Source: Flavobacteriaceae bacterium CRH (GTDB lineage Bacteria > Bacteroidota > Bacteroidia > Flavobacteriales > Flavobacteriaceae). Taken from it: a DNA stretch of 42,600 nt. Under the pieces are notes generated by a model. The model had not been told where the DNA came from. It ran no database searches and was given only the letters and a program-made list of their open reading frames with translations. The stretch is taken from NCBI GenBank assembly GCA_001507425.1, contig LMAJ01000035.1, forward strand, positions 1 to 42,600, written 5' to 3'. A program made the position numbers and the translations under genes. Of the stretch, positions 9,725 to 20,600 are shown one piece after another (positions within the stretch are counted from its first letter, which is position 1; each line of letters opens with the position of its first letter).

Positions 9725-11524
9725 TTATTTACCTGAATTTAAAATAACAATTTTTTCAGTCCAACGTTCATTATCAATAGTTAGTACCTCAGAAATATAA
9801 ACGCCGGCGCTTAAACTGCTGGTTGAAAAAATGTAATTTTGCTCAGCTCCCATATCTTTTTTATATAATACAACTTTACCGAACATATCATACAATGTAA
9901 ATGATTTTAGCACTAAAATATTTGGATTTGCGACCTCTAACTTTCTATTCGTATTGTCCTGAAAAATAAAAAATTGTTTTGTAGTGTTTGGGTTGATTCC
10001 AAGTGAATTTTGATTTTTAAATGTAATCATAAAGCGATCAGAATATACTCCAGGAGTAACTGTCACCTCATATTGACCATTATTGATCTGATGATAAGAT
10101 TGGTCAAGCCTATCGTAGATATAAATAGGTTGTGCGATATTAAAATTTATTACCTCAAGAACACTAAATTTAAAAGTGGTACTTGTTGTAACCTTTACTG
10201 ATAATGGCACCTTTTTGGTTTCATTAAAATTGATCCCTTCAATCACATAATTATCATTTTCTATCAAAAAACCAACATCGTTAGGCAGCGCCTGATCCAT
10301 ATTTAAAGCGTCAATACCAAAATCTACTCCATCTGTAGCTTCCGGCACGAAAGCCAATGCCAACTGTCTTGTAAACTGATTGTTGATTATAGCATTTAAT
10401 TTAAAATGTGAAACCTGCTCTACATTGCTTTCTTTAGAATCTCCTTTTTTTGAAACGCTCTCTTTTGAGGTGTGTTTATAAAATTTTGACAAAACGGCTC
10501 CCTCTTTATAAAAAGCCCTATGGCTGTTCTTAAAAGTTGCGGTTCCAGTAGCTGTAGCACTAATTACGAAACCTTGACCAACAGGAGAATACTTACGTTC
10601 TATGACAAGTCCAGATGAGGCCCCTGTAGTATTTACAGAACCATCCGGGTTATAAGAATTAAAAGTTGCCGGAACATAAACACCATTTGAGACTAAACTT
10701 ACTGGTGAATAGCTGCCATATCCTCCTTTATAATCTGTTAGGTAATGTGAATTTACTGTTTTATCTTGTTCCCAAAAATAAGCTATTCCACCAGTTGCTA
10801 CATTGGAAGGATCTAAAAGAAAAGCATTTAAATGCAAGGCAGAGGGATACGGATTCCCTGTTAGGGTTGCGTTATTAATACCTAAACTAATAGTTATATC
10901 ACCGTCGTTGGGTTTTCCTCTAAAATCATACCTTTGTCCTGCTCCAGGATTATTGGCGATACCCGTTCCCTCGGGATCTATTGCATCAGTTCCGCTGGTA
11001 CCTTTCATAGAAAAACCTTCACCTGGGACCAATGTTTTAGTGCCTCCCACATAAATCCACTGCGAATAATTGTTGGCGTTAATTAATTTATAGATCCAAG
11101 TTGAAGATATTGATAGCGGACTTGCAATACCATTGTAATTGCTTGCTGGCAAAACAGTAATTGGAGTTGAAGCAATTGAAGTTGTAGGACGATTTAACAT
11201 CGTAATACCAAAGTTTTCATTTCCCAAAGAAGCAGAAGCATTTCCAACAGGAGAACACCAATAATTATACTCAAAGTTATCAGAAGTACCTTCCTGATAA
11301 ACAGACAATAAACCTGCACCCGTATTGTTTGAAGTACCTATAGTTCCTTGGACTAGCTGCGCATTATTCCTTAAATATAAATTAGAGTTAGAAGCCAAAT
11401 TTATATCTTGCTTTACATACAGTACTTCATTTTTTACATACATGTAGTCACTAGAGCTAAAATAAATTTGTGAAATACTTTTGGTAGCGATGAGCAATGA
11501 AAAGATAAGTATTGTTTTCTTCAT
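9725..11524 (-). CDS. T9SS type A sorting domain-containing surface protein
   Basis: A 599-residue secreted protein read from the ATG at 11522-11524 (MKKTILIFSLLIATKSISQ). A TTG three codons upstream (11531-11533) is a less likely start. After the signal peptide comes a large beta-rich region with motifs seen in many uncharacterised flavobacterial cell-surface proteins: NFEYNYWCSPVG, SMKGTSG, YDFRGKPNDGDI and LTGNPYPSALHLNAFL. The C-terminus (about 510-599) is a typical type A sorting domain: LKSFTLYDMFGKVVL, then LSAGVYISEV and the final EKIVIL. It should be exported by the type IX secretion system and attached to the surface. The specific function is unknown. Confidence 0.85.
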   Translation of the reverse strand: MKKTILIFSLLIATKSISQIYFSSSDYMYVKNEVLYVKQDINLASNSNLYLRNNAQLVQGTIGTSNNTGAGLLSVYQEGTSDNFEYNYWCSPVGNASASLGNENFGITMLNRPTTSIASTPITVLPASNYNGIASPLSISSTWIYKLINANNYSQWIYVGGTKTLVPGEGFSMKGTSGTDAIDPEGTGIANNPGAGQRYDFRGKPNDGDITISLGINNATLTGNPYPSALHLNAFLLDPSNVATGGIAYFWEQDKTVNSHYLTDYKGGYGSYSPVSLVSNGVYVPATFNSYNPDGSVNTTGASSGLVIERKYSPVGQGFVISATATGTATFKNSHRAFYKEGAVLSKFYKHTSKESVSKKGDSKESNVEQVSHFKLNAIINNQFTRQLALAFVPEATDGVDFGIDALNMDQALPNDVGFLIENDNYVIEGINFNETKKVPLSVKVTTSTTFKFSVLEVINFNIAQPIYIYDRLDQSYHQINNGQYEVTVTPGVYSDRFMITFKNQNSLGINPNTTKQFFIFQDNTNRKLEVANPNILVLKSFTLYDMFGKVVLYKKDMGAEQNYIFSTSSLSAGVYISEVLTIDNERWTEKIVILNSGK

Positions 11525-11608
11525 AACTTTCAATTTTACAATTATTAATCAACTCAAGAAAATTTGAATCTACGCAATTTTGATCATGTAAATTTCATAA
11601 AGTATTTA

Positions 11609-11818
11609 CTATTCTTTTTGGCTTATTCTTCGTGAAATAAAAAATAAACCAAGTGTTATACCAATTAAAAATAATACAGCTATATTAGAATCTATAGGTG
11701 CCTCAGCCCCTACAGGAGGAGGAATTGATGCAGGTTGCGGCGGAGGAGGATCGGCAGCATTGACATTAAAAACAAAAAAAAGAATGGCTGCTAATAACTT
11801 AAACTTTTTAACTTTCAT
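11609..11818 (-). CDS. Small proline-rich protein with signal peptide and C-terminal membrane anchor
   Basis: A 69-residue protein in three parts: a signal peptide (about 1-22, ending NVNAA), a proline-rich linker (DPPPPQPASIPPPVGAEAP), and a C-terminal PIDSN motif followed by a hydrophobic helix (VLFLIGITLGLFFI) and basic residues (SRR...K). The motif-helix-basic order resembles sorting tails of the PEP-CTERM kind, but here almost nothing else is present. Small proteins of this form are frequent in flavobacteria. It lies 84 bp upstream of the T9SS type A protein gene and shares its strand. A TAnnTTTG element (11943-11950) lies upstream. Function is unknown. Confidence 0.7.
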   Translation of the reverse strand: MKVKKFKLLAAILFFVFNVNAADPPPPQPASIPPPVGAEAPIDSNIAVLFLIGITLGLFFISRRISQKE

Positions 11819-12268
11819 AAATTTTTTAGATAATAATTAATAAAATCCCTATAATTAAGTATATTTCGACTTCATTGCTAATAATTACAGATAACCAGTA
11901 AGATTGTTCTATAAGTTAATAACCACCTATTTATAATTTAATCAAATATACAAAAAAACATCTACATATATTTTTATTTGTAAAAAAAACCGCATAAATT
12001 TACTTAATTCTATTGTATGTGATATTCAAATAAAAGAATTTAAGCAATTTAAAAGTTAACCCGCAAGACTTAAACATAGTAATAACTAGCTAAATTTTGA
12101 TTGATTCAGTATTTAATATACTGTCTATATAAAAATGCAACCGGACCTTTAACTCGAACCTTAAAAAAAAGTCGTACCAATAGACATAATCTAATTAAAC
12201 GCCTGAATTTACTGTAGCATTTTATAAAAAACATGCTACTTAGTTTATGACTAAGTTGAAAAAAGTTG
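11819..12268. other. AT-rich intergenic region with one promoter element
   Basis: This is a 450-bp gap between same-strand genes. TATATTTG on the minus strand (11943-11950) fits a -7 element for the small proline-rich gene. Inverted repeats at about 12213-12258 (GTAGCAT/ATGCTAC and ACTTAGT/ACTAAGT) could end the upstream TPR gene transcript. No gene was seen. Confidence 0.5.
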
Positions 12269-14347
12269 TTATTCCTCGTTTTTCTTTACTTTGAATACTG
12301 GTTTAGATGTCAACATCCATCTAAGACGCAAACCTACTTCTGTATATTGAAAACCAGCAGCCGTAGCAGAAGCAATATTACTTTTAACACAATAAAAATT
12401 AGCCAAAAAACGATCTGAAAATTTATAGCCAAATTTAGCTTGCACACGATAAGTGGATTGCTTGCTATCATTTTCAATGTATTGAAATCCTGTTGCAGCA
12501 CTTAGTGTATAAAAGATAGTATTGTTTTCAGCAGATTTTTCATCTTTCAAAAAATCAATAAAAATCTCATAAGCATTAAATTTACTTGGACTAAAATAAA
12601 TTGTTGGTACTTGTTTTTGAAAGGCTATAAATTGATAATTAAAACCAGCTTTTAAAATTGGTTTTGATAAAAAGTTATAATATAATGAGGTAAATAATAA
12701 GTTTCGCTGGTTACTATCACTTTGTGTACTATAAAAATATTGCGTAAACCATCCTAATTTGAAGTTTGTACCAATATTATAATTGAAATAAAAATTATCA
12801 GCAGTTATCTCTCGACTTACCAGATCCGCATTGAAGTTCTGAATATCTCGCTTATACCCCACTTCTAAATCCTGCAATTTTAAGGGCTTTATTTTGAAAA
12901 ATGCATCTACTAATAATTGACTATAGTTACTAACGAAAGATCGTGCATTACTTGAACCTACTAAAACATTAAAATTTATTTTGGGATGAAATTGCCACTT
13001 TGCGCCTAACTTGAAGTCATTAGATACTGCGGAATTTTTAGTGACTGTATTTTCGGTTTTTCTGTATTGATAGGTCCCTAAAAAGGACCATTTCGTCGAT
13101 ATTGGAAAATTCAAAACTGTATTAGTGGCGTAGGCTTCATTCTTTCCATTATCAAATGAATAACTTAATATCTCCTCTACATTTGGTGTGAAATTTTCAT
13201 TTAATTTTTTTAGAAATCCAACAGCATCCTTTTGGTTTTCAAATATTTTTAGGGTAGTATTTACTGCTTCATAAGCTTTTAATGGTTCACCATCCGCAAA
13301 GTAAGCATTCGATATTCCTAAGTTTCCATCAAATGATTTTGCATCGTTGACCAATATATGTTGGTAGTCAGCAATACTTTCTTTAAAATCACTGCGATAC
13401 ATTCCTAAAGTTGCAGAAAGCGCTAATACCCAATTCTCATTGGGATTGCTAATTTGGTATTCCTTAATTTTTGCTGCTGCTTCTTTGTATTTTTTATTCC
13501 AAATTAATGCCTGAACATAGCGCTCTTTTGTTTCATTTTGTAATTTTACGTCCTCAATAAGTTGGCTCTTTTTTAATGCTTTTTCGGCTATAGATAAAGC
13601 TTCGCTATCTCTTTCGGCTATATGCGCAACCAATGATAATCCGTTCAAAGAAAACAAACTATCCTTCTTAGTGACTGCTAATTCTTGATATGTCTTTGTT
13701 GCATTTTTTTTATCTTTAGTCATTAAATAAATATTAGCTTTATTCATTAATGTTTCCTTGTCTTTCGGAAAATCCTCAAAATTTTCATCTAATAAAGAGA
13801 GTGCAGTATTATAATCTTGTTGTTGTACCAATTGATTGGCGTATCCCATGCGTATGTATTTCTTAGAAACCAAGGCATTTGGATTTTTAACAGAAACTGC
13901 CAAAGCTTTATTTACATATACTAAAGCTTCCTTATACTCTTTTAAATTAGACAAAGTATTTGCATAGCCTAACAAAGCTGGAAAACTTTCGGGATGCTTT
14001 GATATCAGACCAAAGTAATAAGGTTTTGCCTCAGAAAAATTTTTATTCCATAACATGCATTCTGCATAATTCAGTTGGATTTCAAAATCATCTGGATACG
14101 TTTTTAGTAGTTCCGAAAAAATTACTGTAGCTTTTTCTGGACTAGAATTTAAACCGACAGCTCTCCCGTAACATAGCTTTGCCGTTTTATTATCTGGATA
14201 TGTCTTTAAAATTTTGCTAAAAAAAATTTCGGCTTGAGCAAATTCTCCTTTCTCTAAATTGGTGAAACCCTGTTGCATATCTTGCGCTTGGATCGATAAC
14301 CCAAGGAGAAAGCAAAAAACTAAGACTATTTCCTTTTTAATATTCAT
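12269..14347 (-). CDS. TPR protein with C-terminal outer-membrane beta-barrel (polysaccharide-export type)
   Basis: A 692-residue protein with a signal peptide (MNIKK...LLGLSIQAQ). About twelve TPR-like helical repeats follow (about 25-385; for example FTNLEKGEFAQAEIFFSKIL, YAECMLWNKNFSEAKPYY, ALLGYANTLSNLKEYKEALVY). The C-terminal part (about 400-690) has alternating amphipathic strands and ends WMLTSKPVFKVKKNEE; KWSFLGTYQYRKTE, FNYQFIAF and VGLRLRWML are typical barrel strands. This plan matches synthase-dependent export porins in which a periplasmic TPR scaffold is fused to an outer-membrane channel (BcsC, PgaA, PelB). It is followed, across 560 bp, by a polysaccharide gene cluster on the same strand. 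Export of the locus polysaccharide is inferred. A YaiO-like barrel is an alternative. Confidence 0.75.
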   Translation of the reverse strand: MNIKKEIVLVFCFLLGLSIQAQDMQQGFTNLEKGEFAQAEIFFSKILKTYPDNKTAKLCYGRAVGLNSSPEKATVIFSELLKTYPDDFEIQLNYAECMLWNKNFSEAKPYYFGLISKHPESFPALLGYANTLSNLKEYKEALVYVNKALAVSVKNPNALVSKKYIRMGYANQLVQQQDYNTALSLLDENFEDFPKDKETLMNKANIYLMTKDKKNATKTYQELAVTKKDSLFSLNGLSLVAHIAERDSEALSIAEKALKKSQLIEDVKLQNETKERYVQALIWNKKYKEAAAKIKEYQISNPNENWVLALSATLGMYRSDFKESIADYQHILVNDAKSFDGNLGISNAYFADGEPLKAYEAVNTTLKIFENQKDAVGFLKKLNENFTPNVEEILSYSFDNGKNEAYATNTVLNFPISTKWSFLGTYQYRKTENTVTKNSAVSNDFKLGAKWQFHPKINFNVLVGSSNARSFVSNYSQLLVDAFFKIKPLKLQDLEVGYKRDIQNFNADLVSREITADNFYFNYNIGTNFKLGWFTQYFYSTQSDSNQRNLLFTSLYYNFLSKPILKAGFNYQFIAFQKQVPTIYFSPSKFNAYEIFIDFLKDEKSAENNTIFYTLSAATGFQYIENDSKQSTYRVQAKFGYKFSDRFLANFYCVKSNIASATAAGFQYTEVGLRLRWMLTSKPVFKVKKNEE

Positions 14348-14377
14348 TTTTTAACATATAATTTGTAATTAACTGCA

Positions 14378-14860
14378 AGTTAAGTATAAACATTGATTAT
14401 TCGTCTACAGTAAACTACCTATCATCGAAAAAAATAAAAAAAAATCTTATAAGCGACTTAAATTTGTATCAGAAATAAGAAACAAAAGAATAAAGTTAAT
14501 TATGAATAACAGAGGAAGTTTCCTGAGTATGCAATACTATCAAGCAAAGAAAGAATTTTAAGAGCTGTCAGAAAGATGACAGACTAAAACAGTTTTTTAT
14601 TTCATTTTGTCACTGCCATTATCCTGTTTGCACCAATATTATGCCACTATTGCAGTTACTTCCAGAATTACATTGCCGTTTACTGTTGGACTTTTGCATT
14701 TTTAAAAATCAATTTTGAAATTACCTACAAATTCAAAAAAGAGTTGCCAAGTGCCAAAAACATGATCGCCTTTTTTGCCCCAAAAGCTATAAGATTTTAT
14801 CCAAATTAAAATCAGCAAAGGCAATGTAATTCTAGTGAAGTACTATTTTAAAAGTTAATT
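14378..14860 (+). repeat. Duplicated intergenic module, copy A (short form)
   Basis: Two blocks match 31565-31665 (promoter block) and 32089-32402 (tail block) in the same orientation. Examples are GATTGATTATTC-like and ATTTGTATCAG in the first, and CACTATTGCAGTTACTTCC and AATCAATTTTGAAATT in the second. Compared with the other copy, about 400 bp between the blocks, including a 79-codon gene, are missing. I estimate about 80-85% identity by eye. Confidence 0.75.
14403..14466 (+). promoter_or_regulatory. 21-bp phased repeat promoter, copy A
   Basis: Half-site GTCTACAGT (14403-14411) is followed 21 bp later by ATCGAAAAA (14424-14432). A TAAATTTG -7 element (14459-14466) starts 35 bp after the second half-site. 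Spacing is identical to the sites upstream of the response regulator and cytidylyltransferase genes. It faces the repeat tail and no protein gene follows on this strand. Confidence 0.6.
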
Positions 14861-14906
14861 CAATGTCAAACAAAGAGACTTAATTCTTTTAATTTAAAAA
14901 TTAAGA

Positions 14907-16460
14907 TCAATAATTTATATACAAAAAAGAAGGTTTATTTTTCCCTTCTGAATCGATGAATCCAAACTGTTTCTGCTTGTTTTTTATCCACGGCCATTTT
15001 CCAGCAACTTTATCTGGAACTTTTGGAAAATCATATAAAGTCCAGGACACAAATGCAAGTTGTTTCTTTTTGAATATAGATTGCATTTTTTTATGATAAT
15101 CAGCCTGATCTTCTTTTGAATTGCCAAACCAACTCCAAAGTCCACGATTGGATGAAAGCCCAAATTCTTGTATTACCAAAGGCTTTTTGGTTGCTTTTTC
15201 TAAAATAACAAGCTTGTCTTCAAAAAGCGAAATATCTTCATAATAATGATACGATACAAAATCTACCTTATCTTTTAGTATCTCGCCAGACTTAATATTA
15301 GAATATCCAATAGTGACCAAATGATTAGGATCGAATTTTTTGACTGTTGCAATCATTTGTTCCAACCATGGTTTTACATTTTGTTCCCCACGCGATTCAA
15401 AATCTAAATCAGGCTCATTTTTAATATCCCAAGCAATAATGTTTTTGCAGTCCTTAAAATTCGCCACAATTTTTTCCGCATGGCGATGGGTTAAAGTCCA
15501 ACTTTCTGGAGAATAATCTCCATAAAAATCGAATAACGTAACGATTACAGCTAGTTTTTTTTCTTCTGCCAAGTCTAAAACTATTTTTAGCTTATCTAAT
15601 TTATCTTGCAGAATCTCTGCTTTACCAAATTCTTCATAAGGAACAAAAATCCTAATCGTATTGAGTTTTGCTTTTGTAATAATTTCAAAATCAGCGGATA
15701 TCGTATCTCTATTAAATTTATTTCCAAACATATCCCAAGCAGAATTTTTAGGATAATAATTAATACCTTTTATGATATAGGGAACACCATTTTTTAAAAT
15801 TTCATTTTCTTTTACTGTATATGTTTTTTTATTTAATTCTACTGCAACCAAACTATTTTCTTTTTGCATCCGAACATAATGTCGAATACGCCAAAACCCA
15901 TCCTCTAGTAGCATTAAAACCTTATAATTTGCGGTATCCCGAACAGAAGTTATAAGCTTGTTATCTTGATAAATATTTTGAAATTCAACTACATTTTTAT
16001 CGGTAAAAACGACTTGTTGGCCGTCTTCGCTATAAAAATCTAAGGATGCATGATGTTCTATTGTCGTACTCTGGATTGAAATTTTTTTAGCCCTATTATA
16101 CGCTATAATTTGCTCTAATTGTTTCCTCGGACTTTCTGTAAAATAATCGCCAATCCCATCATTGACATTGTTTTTGAGAGCATTATTTTTTATTACATAA
16201 GAAAACAAATAATGTTTCTCAATTTTCTGGATGGTTTGATTTTCCATCTGTCTACCCTTATTTCTTAAGGTTTCCCACGTTACTTTTGGTAAATATGTAT
16301 TTGAGGTCTCTTTTTCTAAATGCAGCATCGAAGTTCTATCTGCTCCCGAATTTAAGTAGCCTAAAATTTCACTAATTGCAAATAATACCAAAATATTAAT
16401 CGCAATAAATGAAACTATTAAAATTGCCCGATAATTATTTTTATTGTTAATTACTATCAT
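14907..16460 (-). CDS. Membrane-anchored GH5-like glycoside hydrolase
   Basis: A 517-residue protein with one N-terminal transmembrane anchor (about 12-31, ILIVSFIAINILVLFAISEI). A region of about 180 residues with an NTF2-like flavour follows (TVRDTANYKVLMLLEDGFWRIRHYV). The C-terminal TIM barrel (about 220-517) begins NGVPYIIKGINYYP and carries DIKNEPDLDF (Glu349, predicted acid/base) and VIQEFGLSS (Glu432, predicted nucleophile), the two catalytic glutamates of clan GH-A cellulase-like enzymes. It overlaps the preceding Ig-like gene by 14 bp, so the genes are coupled. In synthase-dependent polysaccharide loci such hydrolases trim or release the polymer in the periplasm. That role is inferred, and the substrate cannot be read from the sequence. 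Confidence 0.8.
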   Translation of the reverse strand: MIVINNKNNYRAILIVSFIAINILVLFAISEILGYLNSGADRTSMLHLEKETSNTYLPKVTWETLRNKGRQMENQTIQKIEKHYLFSYVIKNNALKNNVNDGIGDYFTESPRKQLEQIIAYNRAKKISIQSTTIEHHASLDFYSEDGQQVVFTDKNVVEFQNIYQDNKLITSVRDTANYKVLMLLEDGFWRIRHYVRMQKENSLVAVELNKKTYTVKENEILKNGVPYIIKGINYYPKNSAWDMFGNKFNRDTISADFEIITKAKLNTIRIFVPYEEFGKAEILQDKLDKLKIVLDLAEEKKLAVIVTLFDFYGDYSPESWTLTHRHAEKIVANFKDCKNIIAWDIKNEPDLDFESRGEQNVKPWLEQMIATVKKFDPNHLVTIGYSNIKSGEILKDKVDFVSYHYYEDISLFEDKLVILEKATKKPLVIQEFGLSSNRGLWSWFGNSKEDQADYHKKMQSIFKKKQLAFVSWTLYDFPKVPDKVAGKWPWIKNKQKQFGFIDSEGKNKPSFLYINY

Positions 16461-17670
16461 AATTTTTTTCTTCTACTTTTTGAATACTTCCTAAGGTTGA
16501 AATTTCAAATGAATATTTTTTTTCTTTATAATATTCAGATGAAATAGTAAAAACAGCATTGCCTTTTACGCTATCTTCTTGCAAATTTGCTACGAGTTGA
16601 TTATGATGATACACTTTTAGAGTCACTTTAATTCCGTCAGGAACTAACTGATTCATAAAACTACGCAACGGACCTACTATTATAGTGCGATTATCTTTTG
16701 AAAATTCAAATTCAATTTTCGGATTAATCGGTTTGTAGTTTATTGCTATAGAATTACTTTCTGCTATTCCCGCTACATAAGCTTTTACAGTATAAACATC
16801 TTGGTGATCAGGATGTAAAATTTGAGCAGTTGCAACTCCGTCTATTGTTGTTCCAAATGATTTTAAAATCATATTATTAGTAGTAGAAATTACAAATGAC
16901 ACCATAGTTCCGTCGCTTACAACATTACCAAATTTGTCTTTAATAACAGCCGTTTTTAAGGTTGTAATTTGATTTCCATCGGCAAATTGATGATTTCTAG
17001 TAAATGAAATTATGAAATTTGTAGCGATTCCTGGAAAAATTACAGCGTCAAATTCTTTAGTAATTGTTGCATTGCATTGAACAGAGACTGAAACTATTCC
17101 AGATTTTGTAGGCGCATTAATTATTTTCCAAGCAATAAGATCTTTCGTTTTTACCGTTTGAGTTGTAATAATATTTAAAAACTGACTTCTAAAAATTACA
17201 GGAGTATTTTCAGGTTTCGGATTATCAAAGGAATCTGTCGGAATCGTAACGTACATTACAAAATGACCATCTCCTACCAACGTACTTGGTGGGCCTAAAT
17301 AATTTTCGATATCCGTTTTAGTATCGTTGTTGGGCAAAATTTCAAAGTTTCCCTGTAGTTTATTTTCTCCGTTTACAACCAAAAACCAATCGATACGACC
17401 CGATTTTTTAGCATAACTTTTAGGAAGGGTAAAAGTTAATTTATCATTTCTTATTGTACCATCTAAAAGTGTTTTTCCTAAAGAATGAATTAAAAACAAC
17501 TTCGGTCTATTTGACGAATTTACCTTAAAATCTAAAGCTATTTTGGCATCCGCGACAAAGGTCTTCTGTTGGGTAATTAGTACAATAGTACCCGTTTGTT
17601 TTTTAGGCAATAAAGTGACTGATACCAATAATATAGTAAACAAACAAAATATATAGATTTTATTCTTCAT
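16447..17670 (-). CDS. Periplasmic Ig-like/invasin-like domain protein
   Basis: A 407-residue protein with an N-terminal hydrophobic signal or anchor (MKNKIYIFCLFTILLVSVTLL). The rest is beta-rich and contains at least one bacterial Ig-like domain of the Big_1 kind: ITTLKTAVIKDKFGNVVSDGTMVSFV, then GTTIDGVATAQILHPDHQDVYTVKAYVAG. Additional beta-sandwich segments precede and follow. Its ATG overlaps the stop of the upstream 1030-residue gene by one base (TAATG), and its end overlaps the GH5-like gene by 14 bp. It is therefore a middle gene of a tight three-gene operon. A scaffold or polymer-binding role in the same envelope complex is likely but unproven. Confidence 0.75.
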   Translation of the reverse strand: MKNKIYIFCLFTILLVSVTLLPKKQTGTIVLITQQKTFVADAKIALDFKVNSSNRPKLFLIHSLGKTLLDGTIRNDKLTFTLPKSYAKKSGRIDWFLVVNGENKLQGNFEILPNNDTKTDIENYLGPPSTLVGDGHFVMYVTIPTDSFDNPKPENTPVIFRSQFLNIITTQTVKTKDLIAWKIINAPTKSGIVSVSVQCNATITKEFDAVIFPGIATNFIISFTRNHQFADGNQITTLKTAVIKDKFGNVVSDGTMVSFVISTTNNMILKSFGTTIDGVATAQILHPDHQDVYTVKAYVAGIAESNSIAINYKPINPKIEFEFSKDNRTIIVGPLRSFMNQLVPDGIKVTLKVYHHNQLVANLQEDSVKGNAVFTISSEYYKEKKYSFEISTLGSIQKVEEKNYDSN

Positions 17671-20600
17671 TATCTAGGATTTCCAACGTAATTATTGATT
17701 TCAATTTTAATAAAGGAATATCCTTTATGTCCTTTAACCCTTTGCATTTTTGCACTTTCTTGTTTATTATTTCGTACTGGAATTACCGGACGAGCAAGAG
17801 CTTCTGATTTTAAACCATTTACGAAACAATTTTCTGTTGAAGATTTTATAATAACAGGCATCAAATCTCTTGGCAAATTATACGTAAAATACTGCTTACG
17901 CTGAATGCGAACACCCTCTTTTATAAACTGATGATCAACATAAACCAATTCTCTTTTATCATTGTAATACGAAATTAAAAGCTCTGGAATGGTCACTTCT
18001 TGAATTCCGTAATTGAATAAAGTCCCTTTGATCTGGTTATTATCTATCACTAAATCTGAAATAGCAACCGAATTATACAAGTCTTTGGTCGCTACATTTC
18101 CTGCACTTTGAATATCAAATGTGATGGGAATATTTTTCAATTCTTTTGGTGTAAATTCATCGGGGTTAAAAGTTGTTGGCTTTACATCAGTTAGCTTTAA
18201 CCACGCAATATCTTCAAAATTCACCTTAAAACTCGTGACTTCTTTTGGCATCAACTTATGTTTAATAGTATACTTTGCGTTGAATACGGCAATCGATTTA
18301 TCATTTCTATCATATAAAGTAGCTTTCAAGACCACATCAGCAGGAACATTATCTATATTTTGAACTTCACCAATCACGACATATTGACTGTCAATTTTTA
18401 CCAAACTTGCCGATATGATTTCTAAATCTGGTTGACGCAACACATCTTCATGGTAGGTTTGCTGAGTTGTTATCTTTCTTCTACCTTGCTTGTAATACGA
18501 ATTAATATTGTCTGATATGAATTCGTCCGGAGGAATATCAGTATCTTTTTTATCTGGAATGATAAACCATTTCCCCTTTATCTTCTGAACGTTATGTATG
18601 TACTTTTTTTCAATTAATTCTAGTGGTGTAACCCATTTGGTCGTTGCAATTACTTTGGCTTTGTCTTGACTTTGCTGAACAATTTTAGTTTCGATAGCAT
18701 CTAACTTAGCATAGGAATTAAGAACACCATCAGAAACAGAAATTTCCAGCATAAATTGCGCCACCGAGTATTCTTTATTAGGAACAACATAAGAGTATGC
18801 TTTATCATAAAACTTAAAATCTAGAGCATCATAATACGCTTTTACAACATTTTCAGGGCTAATTTGTGTAGCATTTTTGATGTAAATACGGTATACTCCA
18901 AAGCTTATAATTAGCAATAAAATTCCTGTCCAAACGTGTAGAAATTTTATCATCGCTCTTGGAAAATTAGCATATACAATTCCATACTTATTAAAAGAAG
19001 GTTTTTCTAAAGGCTTTATCTTTAAGGCCTGCAACCAAATCATCTGAACATTAAGTATAAAAGCCACAAGAATAGTTAACATCGGAATAATTCCCCACAT
19101 TAATTTCAAATAGATCGGAACTTCATCTTTTGGAAGAATTTTAGACAAGGGCTGCACATTTAGTTTTTCCCACACCATTATACCATTTTCTAATTGTGAT
19201 AATCGATGCCAACCGCAGAAATAGAGAATTGGATCGTAGAATTTATCGTTAGAAAAAACATATTTCAAATTGTATTTTTCAGGAACCGTAAGAAATTGTT
19301 GCAATGAACCAATACCTTCAAGTCCTCGAAATTTCGAGTTTTCCAGCCGTTCTACTGCACGAGAAGTCAATTCTGGTAATCTTCTTGCTGAATGGTAATT
19401 TCCATCAACCGTCATTGCATTTGTTTGTGTCGATAAGTAAGCCATCTGATCACCGAAACCTAATGGCAAAAACCTCCAATGATCATGCTGATCCTGATTT
19501 AAGAAATTGACAATTGGTAAAAAGTTAATTTTTTGCGGTTGCAAGGGTCTAAAATACCCTAACGTCATGGTAAACACTGCAAAAAACAAAAAGCAACCAG
19601 CAAATAATCCGCCTAAGATCCTCCGATAAACACTACCAAATTTTACTTGCAAAGCCGTTCTTAAGTCACCTTCAACTAATCGGTACACAAATTCACCAAA
19701 AATGGGTAAACTCATTATAGAAGCCCAAAGTGTAAAGCGATCTAAAGTTAGAATATTAAAAGCATTTTTTCCTAAAATTGCTAAGGGAATTGGAGTTGTG
19801 CCGCCAGTTCCTAAAACAGTTAGCAAGGTTAAAGATAATCCGAAAAAAATATACCTTTTGCTGTAATATCTATAAAATATATAAGGCAATATAAAAAGTA
19901 ATATTCCCCAAGGTATTAAGAAGAACATCAAACCCGAAGAGGTCACTTCTATAAAATTATCGCGACTCCCATGAGGAATAGGAACCTGAGTAATGGGATT
20001 GGCTTTAGAATTAATCCAATAAGGCAGTATACAAAATACTAATAGAAAAACGGCACTACCACAGAAAAGAATAATCCGTTTTAATAATGATAGAAATGTT
20101 TTGTAGAATATTTTGAATGTGATTTCCTTGAATGAATTAATATTTTCGCGAGCGGTATCCATTACTATCATACCAATTAAAGGCGAAACAAAAAATACCA
20201 TCCCGAATAAAGGTGTAACATGATGCGAACAAACAGTTACGGCCATCAAAGACAGAGATGTAAAGTAATATTTTTTTTTCCCTGTTTTGATAAAAAGATA
20301 AATCTCTGGAAGTGCATGCATTAAAACAGAAATTCCAATAATACTGGGTAGCTGTCCAAAAATATGCAATGTTTCGACAAAAGAAGAAGAAACAACCGCC
20401 AGAATAGCAGAATAACCTGCAACAGTTCTATTTCCAGTTATCAAAAGTGAAAATCTAAAAGCTCCTGTAATGAATAAAATAATTCCAACGATAGCAACAG
20501 TAAACATACCAAATTTCAGACCTCCAATTAAAGAAAGTAAACCAATTGTTTGGTGCACTAATGGAGGATAACTCATCACATTAAAACCCGTATACCAACT

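Larger units (their letters stand above)
14348..14906. other. Gene-free region holding one copy of a duplicated regulatory module
   Basis: The region lies between the TPR/barrel gene and the GH5-like gene. It contains a phased-repeat promoter facing right (14403-14466), a possible 19-codon frame (ATG at about 14502), and a about 320-bp tail that also occurs at 32089-32402. Both strands of the tail carry stops. No protein gene is supported. Confidence 0.6.

Noticed and set aside
10010..11054. Plus-strand open frames within the secreted-protein genes
   Set aside because: They lie opposite well-supported coding sequence and show no domain or signal pattern.
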